Source: Pseudomonas putida
Lineage (GTDB): Bacteria > Pseudomonadota > Gammaproteobacteria > Pseudomonadales > Pseudomonadaceae
NCBI RefSeq assembly: GCF_028682175.1
Contig: NZ_JANHKS010000040.1
Span: 1 to 54,170, forward strand
Direction of reading: 5' to 3'
Length of the DNA: 54,170 nucleotides
The position numbers and the translations under genes were made by a program. Positions 42,638 through 49,705 of this stretch are shown here, one piece after another (within the stretch, counting starts at the first letter, position 1; the number at the start of each line of letters is the position of its first letter). The notes beneath the pieces are model-generated. The model worked only from the letters and a program-made list of their open reading frames with translations, was not told the origin of the DNA and ran no database searches.

Positions 42638-45502
42638 TCATGCGTCCTGATAGCTTTCGATGGACGGGCAGGCGCAGACCAGGTTGCGGTCGCCGAACAC
42701 GTTGTCCACGCGGCCGACCGGTGGCCAGTATTTGCCTTCGATCAGCGACGCGACCGGGTACACGGCCTGCTCGCGGCTGTACGGATGGCTCCACTCGCCG
42801 ACCAGCTCTGCTGCAGTGTGCGGGGCGTTTTTCAGCGGGTTGTCGTCCTTGTGCAGCGCGCCGCTTTCGACCGCGCGGATTTCTTCGCGGATCTTGATCA
42901 TCGCGTCGCAGAAGCGATCCAGTTCTTCCTTGGACTCGCTTTCGGTCGGTTCGATCATCAGCGTACCCGCCACCGGGAACGACATGGTCGGGGCGTGGAA
43001 GCCGAAGTCGATCAGGCGCTTGGCTACGTCATCGACGCTGATGCCGCTGGTTTCCTTCAGCGGACGCAGGTCCAGGATGCATTCGTGGGCCACCAGGCCG
43101 CTGCTGCCGGTGTACAGCACAGGGTAGTGCTCTTCCAGGCGACGGGAGATGTAGTTGGCGTTGAGGATTGCCAGCTGCGAAGCGCGTTTGAGGCCTTCGC
43201 CGCCCATCATGCGGATGTACATCCAGGTGATCGGCAGAATGCTCGCGCTGCCGAACGGCGCCGCGCAGACCGCGCCTTCCTTGCGCTCCATCTTGCCATG
43301 GCCCGGCAGGAACGGGGCCAGGTGCGACTTGACGCCAATCGGGCCGACGCCCGGGCCGCCACCGCCGTGAGGGATGCAGAAAGTCTTGTGCAGGTTCAGG
43401 TGGGACACGTCGCCGCCGAACTTGCCCGGGGCGCATAGGCCGACCATGGCGTTCATGTTGGCGCCGTCGATGTAAACCTGGCCGCCGTTGTCGTGGATGA
43501 TGCCGCAGATTTCGCGGATGCCTTCCTCGAACACACCGTGGGTCGACGGGTAGGTGATCATCAGCGCGGCGAGGTGTTCGCGGTGCTCGATGGCTTTGGC
43601 GCGCAGGTCTTCGATGTCTACGTTGCCGCGGGCGTCGCAAGCGGTCACGACCACGCGCATGCCGGCCATCTGGGCGGTAGCAGGGTTGGTGCCGTGGGCC
43701 GAAGAGGGGATCAGGCAGATGTCGCGGCGTTCATCGCCACGGCTCTGGTGATAGGCACGAATGGCCAGCAGGCCTGCGTACTCGCCCTGGGAGCCGGCGT
43801 TCGGTTGCAGGGAGATCGAATCATAGCCGGTGGCCGCGCACAGCATGGCTTCCAGCTCGTCGGTCAGTTGCTGGTAGCCGGCGCTCTGCTCCGCCGGGGC
43901 GAATGGGTGCAGGTTGCCGAACTCGGCCCAGGTCACCGGGATCATTTCGCTGGCGGCGTTGAGCTTCATGGTGCACGAGCCCAGCGGGATCATGGTGCGG
44001 TCCAGCGCCAGGTCCTTGTCGGCCAGACGGCGCAGGTAGCGCATCAGCTCGGTTTCGGAATGGTAGCGGTTGAACACCGGGTGGCTGAGCACCGGCGACT
44101 GACGCTTCAATTCTGCGGGCAGGCGCGCTTCGATGCTTTGTGCCAGGGCGGCGAAGTCAGGCAGGGCCTGGCCATCTGCGGCGAACAGTTTCCACAGCAC
44201 TTCAACGTCGGCTTGCTGGGTGGTTTCGTCCAGCGACAGGCCCAGGCGCTCGGCGTCCACTTCGCGCAGGTTGATCTGCAGGGCGCGTGCCTTGGCGTGC
44301 AGGTCTGCGGTTTTTGCGCCGGTGTTCAGGGTGATGCTGTCGAAGAAGAACGCTTGCTCAGGCTTGAGGCCCAGTTGGCTCAAGCCTTCAGCGAAGATCG
44401 CGGTCAGGTGATGCACGCGGTTGGCGATGCGGGTCAGGCCGACCGGGCCGTGGTAGACGGCGTACATGCTGGCGATGTTGGCGAGCAGAACTTGCGCGGT
44501 GCAGATGTTGCTGGTGGCCTTCTCGCGGCGAATGTGTTGCTCGCGGGTCTGCATGGCCAGACGCAGGGCGGTCTTGCCGAAACGGTCGATGGACACGCCC
44601 ACCAGACGGCCTGGCATGTCGCGCTTATAGGCATCCTTGGTGGAGAAGTAGGCGGCGTGCGGACCACCGAAGCCCAGCGGAACACCGAAGCGTTGCGCGC
44701 TGCCGATGGCCACGTCAGCGCCGAACTCGCCCGGCGGGGTCAGCAGGGTCAAGGCCAGCAGGTCGGCGGCCACGGCCACCAGTGCGTTGGCGGCGTGGAA
44801 GCGCTCGACCAGTTCGCGGTAGTCGAACACGTCACCGTTGCTGGCCGGGTATTGCAGCACGGCGCCGAAGAATTCGCTGACATCGCTCAATTGGCGCTCG
44901 TCACCGACCACCACTTCGATGCCCAGGGGTTCTGCGCGAGTACGCAGTACGTCCAGGGTTTGCGGATGGCAGTGGGCCGATGCGAAGAACTTGTGGCTGC
45001 CTTTGTTCTTGCTCAGGCGTTTGCAGAAGGTCATGGCTTCGGCAGCAGCAGTGGCTTCGTCCAGCAGCGAGGCGTTGGCGATCGGCAGGCCGGTCAGGTC
45101 GCTGATCAGGGTCTGGAAGTTAAGCAGCGACTCCAGGCGGCCCTGGGAAATTTCAGGCTGGTACGGGGTGTAGGCGGTGTACCAAGCCGGATTTTCCAGC
45201 AGGTTGCGCAGGATCGGCGCCGGGGTGTGGGTGTTGTAGTAACCCTGGCCGATGTAGGTCTTGAACAGCTGGTTCTTGCTGGCGATGGCCTTGATATCGG
45301 CCAGTGCGTCGGCTTCGCTTTGCCCGGCGGACAGGCCCAGCACGCTGGTGCCCTTGATCGATTCAGGGATGACACTGGCGCTCAGGGCTTCCAGCGAGTC
45401 GAAACCCAGGGTGGCGAGCATGGCGCTTTCGTCGTCGGCACGCGGACCGATGTGACGGGCGATGAACTCGTTGGCGGTGCTCAGTTCGATACGGTCAGTC
45501 AT
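42638..45502 (-). CDS. gcvP: Glycine dehydrogenase (decarboxylating), P protein
   Basis: 954 residues, the long single-chain form. The PLP lysine is in NLHKTFCIPHGGGGPG (~700). It decarboxylates glycine and loads the aminomethyl group on lipoyl-GcvH. ATG at 45502, 10 nt after the gcvH stop, preceded by GAGG. Paired N- and C-terminal halves of the fold are intact. Confidence 0.97.
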   Translation of the reverse strand: MTDRIELSTANEFIARHIGPRADDESAMLATLGFDSLEALSASVIPESIKGTSVLGLSAGQSEADALADIKAIASKNQLFKTYIGQGYYNTHTPAPILRNLLENPAWYTAYTPYQPEISQGRLESLLNFQTLISDLTGLPIANASLLDEATAAAEAMTFCKRLSKNKGSHKFFASAHCHPQTLDVLRTRAEPLGIEVVVGDERQLSDVSEFFGAVLQYPASNGDVFDYRELVERFHAANALVAVAADLLALTLLTPPGEFGADVAIGSAQRFGVPLGFGGPHAAYFSTKDAYKRDMPGRLVGVSIDRFGKTALRLAMQTREQHIRREKATSNICTAQVLLANIASMYAVYHGPVGLTRIANRVHHLTAIFAEGLSQLGLKPEQAFFFDSITLNTGAKTADLHAKARALQINLREVDAERLGLSLDETTQQADVEVLWKLFAADGQALPDFAALAQSIEARLPAELKRQSPVLSHPVFNRYHSETELMRYLRRLADKDLALDRTMIPLGSCTMKLNAASEMIPVTWAEFGNLHPFAPAEQSAGYQQLTDELEAMLCAATGYDSISLQPNAGSQGEYAGLLAIRAYHQSRGDERRDICLIPSSAHGTNPATAQMAGMRVVVTACDARGNVDIEDLRAKAIEHREHLAALMITYPSTHGVFEEGIREICGIIHDNGGQVYIDGANMNAMVGLCAPGKFGGDVSHLNLHKTFCIPHGGGGPGVGPIGVKSHLAPFLPGHGKMERKEGAVCAAPFGSASILPITWMYIRMMGGEGLKRASQLAILNANYISRRLEEHYPVLYTGSSGLVAHECILDLRPLKETSGISVDDVAKRLIDFGFHAPTMSFPVAGTLMIEPTESESKEELDRFCDAMIKIREEIRAVESGALHKDDNPLKNAPHTAAELVGEWSHPYSREQAVYPVASLIEGKYWPPVGRVDNVFGDRNLVCACPSIESYQDA

Positions 45503-45512
45503 GTCGCGCTCC

Positions 45513-45896
45513 TCAGGCTTCGGCGTTGGCTTTGATCAGACGGTCGTAGGCGTCCTGATCCAGCAGTTGGCCGACAGCGGCGGCGTCGGACGGGATGAAG
45601 CGGAAGAACCAGCCTTCGCCCAGCGGGTCTTCGTTGACCAGTTCAGGGTTGGCGTCCAGCGCCGGATTGACCTCGACCACTTCGCCGGTCAGGGGCATGT
45701 ACACACCGCTGGCGGCCTTGACCGATTCGACGGTGGCGGCTTCGGCGCCTTTGTCGTAGGACGCCAGTTCAGGCAGTTGCACGAATACCACGTCACCCAA
45801 TGCATTCTGCGCGAATGCGGTGATCCCGACTGTGACGCTGCCGTCTGCTTCGGCACGCAGCCACTCGTGATCTTCGGTAAAACGCAACTCGGTCAT
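45513..45896 (-). CDS. gcvH: Glycine cleavage system H protein
   Basis: 127 residues. The lipoyl-carrier lysine is in TVESVKAASGVYMP (~65). It shuttles the aminomethyl group between GcvP and GcvT. It is the first gene of the cluster, about 50 nt downstream of the predicted sigma-54 transcription start. Confidence 0.97.
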   Translation of the reverse strand: MTELRFTEDHEWLRAEADGSVTVGITAFAQNALGDVVFVQLPELASYDKGAEAATVESVKAASGVYMPLTGEVVEVNPALDANPELVNEDPLGEGWFFRFIPSDAAAVGQLLDQDAYDRLIKANAEA

Positions 45897-45958
45897 CTGG
45901 TCACCCTCAATAGAAAAGCCATCGCTCGTCGTCGGCGCGAGCGTTATGCAGGAGACAT

Positions 45959-45974
45959 AGCAAGTTTGCGGCCA
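45959..45974 (-). promoter_or_regulatory. Sigma-54 promoter upstream of gcvH
   Basis: On the minus strand it reads TGGCCGC-AAAC-TTGCT, with exact GG/GC spacing of the -24/-12 consensus. Transcription would start near 45947. It needs an enhancer-binding protein, and GcsR is encoded next door. Confidence 0.82.
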
Positions 45975-46038
45975 ACCTGGTGCGAGGCCTTTAAATCAGG
46001 GGTTTTGGCGGGATTTGGGATGAGTTACAAGTACAGTG

Positions 46039-46058
46039 CTGTAGCGAAATCGCTACAG
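46039..46058. promoter_or_regulatory. TyrR/GcsR-type operator upstream of gcvH
   Basis: Perfect dyad CTGTAGCG-AAAT-CGCTACAG. The TGTA-N10-TACA frame matches TyrR-family boxes and the TGTAACG-N4-CGTTCCG pattern I recall for GcsR. It lies ~70-90 bp upstream of the sigma-54 promoter, the usual enhancer distance. Confidence 0.75.
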
Positions 46059-46115
46059 TTTTGCGGGGGTGAAAAATTGTTGTGGGATCAAAGCCTTGTC
46101 GGCTGGGGATAAGCT

Positions 46116-46162
46116 GAAGGTGGAACGAAATCAATACGATGTATTGATTTCGTTCCACCTTC
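46116..46162. repeat. Perfect 22-bp-arm palindrome
   Basis: Arms of 22 nt (46116-46137 and 46141-46162) are exact reverse complements around a 3-nt centre. The left arm begins GAAGGTGGAACG. It lies between the gcsR-side REPIN and the GcsR-type dyad. No T-run follows in either direction. Confidence 0.9.
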
Positions 46163-46173
46163 TAAATAATCGA

Positions 46174-46268
46174 CCCGTAGCAGCACGGCTTGCCGGCGGG
46201 AGCGGTGTATCAGTCAATGCATGGGTGTCTGACACACCGCTCCCGCCGGCAAGCCGTGCTGCTACGGG
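46174..46268. repeat. REPIN downstream of gcsR
   Basis: CCCGTAGCAGCACGGCTTGC arm and its inverse, with a spacer. Confidence 0.95.
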
Positions 46269-46281
46269 ACTGTGCTGGTCA

Positions 46282-47790
46282 CTAAGCTTTCCCGGAAATC
46301 CCGTACTTGCGCAGCCGATGGGCGATGGCGGTGTGGGAGGTTTGCAGGCGGGCGGCCAGTTGGCGGGTCGAGGGGTAGTGGCTGTAGAGCTTGGCCAGCA
46401 GCGACTTCTCGAAATCTTCGACCGCCGCCTCCAGGCTTTCGACTTCGCCGTCATTGCCCTGGGCGACCGAGGTGCCTGCGATGTCCAGGTCGCCGATCTC
46501 CACCAGCGAGCTTTCACAGACGGCTGCCGCCCGGAAAATCACGTTCTGCAACTGCCGCACATTGCCCGGCCAGCGGTTGCCCAGCAGCGCCGGGTAAGTG
46601 CCTGGGGCAAGGCGGCAGACCGGGCGCTGGATCTGGGTGCAGGCCTGCTCCATGAAGAATCGAGCCAGCAGCAGAATGTCCTGCCCGCGTTCGCGCAACG
46701 GCGGAACGTCCAGATTCAGCACGTTCAGGCGATAGAAAAGGTCTTCGCGGAAGGTGCCTTCGGCGACCATCTTTTCCAGATCGCGGTGGGTCGCGCTGAG
46801 AATGCGCACGTTGACCTGCACTTCCTTGTCACCGCCGACGCGACGGAAACTGCCATCGTTGAGAAAACGCAGCAGCTTGGCCTGCAGGTAAGGCGACATC
46901 TCGCCGATTTCATCGAGAAACACCGTGCCCTGGTTGGCCAGCTCCATCAGGCCGGGCTTGCCGCCGCGCTGGGCTCCGGTAAAGGCGCCGGGGGCGTAGC
47001 CGAACAGCTCGCTTTCGGCGAGGTTCTCCGGCAATGCCGCACAGTTGAGCGCCAGAAATGGCGCGCTGTGGCGAGCACTGACGGCGTGGCAGGCGCGGGC
47101 CACAAGTTCCTTGCCGGTGCCGGTTTCACCTTGAATCAGCAGCGGCGCATCGAGGGCCGCCACCCGTTGCGCGCGGGCCTTGAGGGTGCGAATCGGCGCG
47201 GAATCGCCGAGCAGTGCGTCGAAGCCTTCTGCATGATCGTGATGCAGGGCCGACAGGCGCTCGCCGATGCGGCTGGGCAGATACAGGGTCAGCAAGGCGC
47301 CGGCGTCGGTGATGGGCGTGGCGTCGAGCAGCAGCGTTTCGCCGTTGAGCGTCACCTCGCGCATGGGCAGGCGAAAGCCGTTTTCCAGCAGCGCGGTTTG
47401 CAGGCCCGGTTCGTTGAAAAGCTCGGCCAACGACTCGCCCGCAGGTTCGCGACCATACAGTGCTACCAGGGCAGGGTTGGCCAGCAGCACATGGCCTGCG
47501 CTGTCCAGCGCCAGTACCGGGTCGGTCATGGCGGCGAGCAGGGCGTCCAGTTGCAGGTGGCGACGCTGGCCGGGGAGGATGTCCACGACCTTGATCGCCT
47601 CAACGCCACGTACCCGAAACAGCCGGTCCTTGAGTTCTTCGAGCAGCTCGTGGCTCAAGGTCGGGGCGTCGATGTAGACGTTAGGCGGCACCATCTCCAC
47701 GGCGTCGAGATTCAGATTGCGCGCGCCGAGAATCGCCAACACTTCCTGGGTGATGCCGACGCGGTCGATGAACGTGACGTGGATGCGCAT
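46282..47790 (-). CDS. gcsR: Sigma-54-dependent TyrR-family activator GcsR
   Basis: 502 residues. It has an N-terminal ACT domain (1-70, amino-acid sensing), a PAS-like domain (~80-175) and an AAA+ domain with Walker A GETGTGKE (221-228) and the sigma-54 contact loop GAFTGA (268-273). The C-terminal TyrR helix-turn-helix is STRQLAARLQTSHTAIAHRL. In P. aeruginosa GcsR activates the glycine cleavage operon in response to glycine. The neighbouring sigma-54 promoter and dyad support the same role. The frame opens upstream at 47916; the ATG at 47790 (MRIHVTFIDRVGI) is the family start. Confidence 0.93.
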   Translation of the reverse strand: MRIHVTFIDRVGITQEVLAILGARNLNLDAVEMVPPNVYIDAPTLSHELLEELKDRLFRVRGVEAIKVVDILPGQRRHLQLDALLAAMTDPVLALDSAGHVLLANPALVALYGREPAGESLAELFNEPGLQTALLENGFRLPMREVTLNGETLLLDATPITDAGALLTLYLPSRIGERLSALHHDHAEGFDALLGDSAPIRTLKARAQRVAALDAPLLIQGETGTGKELVARACHAVSARHSAPFLALNCAALPENLAESELFGYAPGAFTGAQRGGKPGLMELANQGTVFLDEIGEMSPYLQAKLLRFLNDGSFRRVGGDKEVQVNVRILSATHRDLEKMVAEGTFREDLFYRLNVLNLDVPPLRERGQDILLLARFFMEQACTQIQRPVCRLAPGTYPALLGNRWPGNVRQLQNVIFRAAAVCESSLVEIGDLDIAGTSVAQGNDGEVESLEAAVEDFEKSLLAKLYSHYPSTRQLAARLQTSHTAIAHRLRKYGISGKA

Positions 47791-47867
47791 GGGGTGTGGT
47801 GCAGTTCGGGCTGAGAAGCTTCGGATTATGCCAGTAAACCGTCCGAACTTTCTGCAGCGCCACCGAC

Positions 47868-47960
47868 CCTGTAGGAGTGAGCTTGCTCGCGATAGCAGTG
47901 TGTCAGGCGACATCAATGCGTCTGAACGACTGCTATCGCGGGCAAGCGCGCTCCTACAGG
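47868..47960. repeat. REPIN upstream of gcsR
   Basis: Left arm GTAGGAGTGAGCTTGCTC and right arm GGGCAAGCGCGCTCCTAC: the arms come from two sub-variants and pair imperfectly. Confidence 0.92.
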
Positions 47961-47967
47961 CCGAGGG

Positions 47968-48318
47968 TTACTCCAGATGCTCCGGCTTCACCGCGTCGCC
48001 CGATTTCATGTCGAGCTTGTCGCGGATGTCTTCGAACATGGCGTCGTAGTCGCCGTGCATGTCATGCAGGTCGGCGTTTTTGGGAAGGCCATGTTTCTCG
48101 CAGATGCGCGAAGCTTCGCTGGCGAAGTTGTAGGCAAGGTCCTTGGGCAGCTCGAAGGCGTCATTGACTGGCTTGCCATTGATGTCCCCGTCGAGGGTGA
48201 AATGCATGCCGGGGCCGGCGTCGGTCTGGCTGACCTCGTAGCGGATGTGCAGGTCGTAACCAATTTCATCCGGTTGCAGGGCAGGACGGGTGATGTGCAG
48301 ATGGCCTGGCTCGAACAT
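47968..48318 (-). CDS. Conserved small protein, DUF5064-like
   Basis: 116 residues, starting MFEPGHLHITRPALQPDEIGYDLHIRYEV, acidic, with no membrane segment or catalytic motif. It resembles the Pseudomonas family I know as DUF5064; that name is from memory. Function unknown. Confidence 0.75.
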   Translation of the reverse strand: MFEPGHLHITRPALQPDEIGYDLHIRYEVSQTDAGPGMHFTLDGDINGKPVNDAFELPKDLAYNFASEASRICEKHGLPKNADLHDMHGDYDAMFEDIRDKLDMKSGDAVKPEHLE

Positions 48319-48391
48319 GTGACTGCTCCCTCAAGAAACGATGATCGTATGGAGCAGACCGTGCGCCAGGCCCGGGGTTCAGCACCACAGG

Positions 48392-48817
48392 TCAAGGTTG
48401 CCCGGAAGACTCCGTGCAGCGGGCGGTGTGCGAACCCGGTTCGGGCCGCGACCAGATCCACAGGTTGACCAGCACCATGCCGGTGACTGCGAAGTAGATC
48501 CACCAGTTGTGCTTGAGCACCACCAGCATGACAACCGCACATATCAGCATGGTGACAGTGGCGCTGATCTTGGCGCTGCGGGCGATCAGCTTGCCGTTGC
48601 GCCAGTTGCTCAGCATCGGGCCGAACAGGCGATGATTTTCCAGCCAGGCGCTCAGGCGCGGCGAGCTTCTGGTGGCGGCCCAGGCGGCCAGCAGGATGAA
48701 TTCGGTGGTGGGCAGCCCCGGAATGAATATCGCAATGATGCCAATGGCAAGGCTGACGTAGGCCAGCATGCCGAACAGGATGCGGGACAGTTTGCTGCCT
48801 GGGGGAGTGTTGGTCAT
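48392..48817 (-). CDS. YbaN/DUF454 family inner-membrane protein
   Basis: 141 residues. An N-terminal hydrophobic block (LAYVSLAIGIIAIFIPGLPTTEFILLAAW) carries the family's GLPTT motif, WLENHRLFGP and WRNGKLIARSAK follow, then two more helices. ATG at 48817 (MTNTPPGSK) is preferred over an upstream one at 48853. In several bacteria this family neighbours heme or iron genes, as here. Function unknown. Confidence 0.85.
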   Translation of the reverse strand: MTNTPPGSKLSRILFGMLAYVSLAIGIIAIFIPGLPTTEFILLAAWAATRSSPRLSAWLENHRLFGPMLSNWRNGKLIARSAKISATVTMLICAVVMLVVLKHNWWIYFAVTGMVLVNLWIWSRPEPGSHTARCTESSGQP

Positions 48818-48912
48818 GAGTCTCGGGTACGGCAGGGTAAAGATGTGCTTCAAGGGCTCGCTCCCTCGAAAGGACGCCCAGCTTAACAGTGCCGGGCGCC
48901 AAACGCTTCGAT

Positions 48913-49512
48913 TCAGGCCGGTTCCGCGTGGGCAGCCGACGTATAGGCATGGTCCAGCAGCACGTTGAAACGCTCGAACGCGGCTACGGCGCCTTTATCG
49001 ATCTGGCGTTCCTGCTCTTCGCTGAAGGGCAGGTCGTCGAGGATCCGGATGAAACGTTTCCAGCCATCGGCACGGCCACCCGTCGGTTCGCCCAGATGGC
49101 GGGCACCGAAGGTTTCGCTCAGGTTCAGGGCCACGGCGCGCTTGATGAGAAAGGCTGCGCCCAGCTTCGAGCCCTCGGAGACGAACAGCCAGCCCAGGGC
49201 TTCGGCCTGGGAGGGGTTATGCACAGCGCCGGCGACGGGCGACGGGATTGGCGTTTCGAGGTCGTTGAGGTCGGCCTTGGCCTGTTCGGCGCGGCAGCGA
49301 TCGGGCAGGTCGGCGATCAGTTCGATCAGTTGCGGGTCGGTGTACAGCGCTTTCAGTTCCTGCTGGAACAGGTATTGAGCGGTCAGGAAGCGGGAGTAGC
49401 TGGCCAGGGTTTCAAACGGTGCATTGGCCTTGACCGCCTTGTCCAGTTGTTCGTGGGGAGCGTGGGTGATCTGGTTCAGCCGCTGGGAGCGACGAATCGG
49501 GTCTTGGGACAT
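48913..49512 (-). CDS. hemO: Heme oxygenase (HemO/PigA family)
   Basis: 199 residues, the size of P. aeruginosa PigA/HemO. The proximal histidine is in APHEQLD (~20), and the GWLFVSEGSKLGAAFL distal helix contains the glycine-bearing stretch over heme. It opens heme to biliverdin, CO and free iron. The frame opens upstream at 49611 but the ATG at 49512 (MSQDPIRR) follows GAAGGAAG-like sequence. It acts on heme imported by the adjacent receptor. Confidence 0.92.
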   Translation of the reverse strand: MSQDPIRRSQRLNQITHAPHEQLDKAVKANAPFETLASYSRFLTAQYLFQQELKALYTDPQLIELIADLPDRCRAEQAKADLNDLETPIPSPVAGAVHNPSQAEALGWLFVSEGSKLGAAFLIKRAVALNLSETFGARHLGEPTGGRADGWKRFIRILDDLPFSEEQERQIDKGAVAAFERFNVLLDHAYTSAAHAEPA

Positions 49513-49598
49513 GGTGTCTTCCTTGGGGAAAATGAGGCGCTTGTAGACGAGACGAGTGAGGGCGGTTCGAGCGTAAAAAAATCCATGGCAAACACTGC

Positions 49599-49692
49599 CC
49601 CGTAGCAGCACGGCTTGCCGGCGGGGCGGTGTGTCAGTCTAAGCATGGGTGTCTGACACGACGCCCCCGCCGGCAAGCCGTGCTGCTACGGG
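49599..49692. repeat. REPIN between hemO and the heme receptor gene
   Basis: CCGTAGCAGCACGGCTTGCC arm and inverse. Confidence 0.95.
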
Positions 49693-49705
49693 GAAGTGGA
49701 TGGCG

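Noticed and set aside
43493..45535. 680-codon plus-strand frame opposite gcvP
   Set aside because: Shadow of gcvP, with low-complexity Val/Gln/Gly/His-rich translation and no domain.
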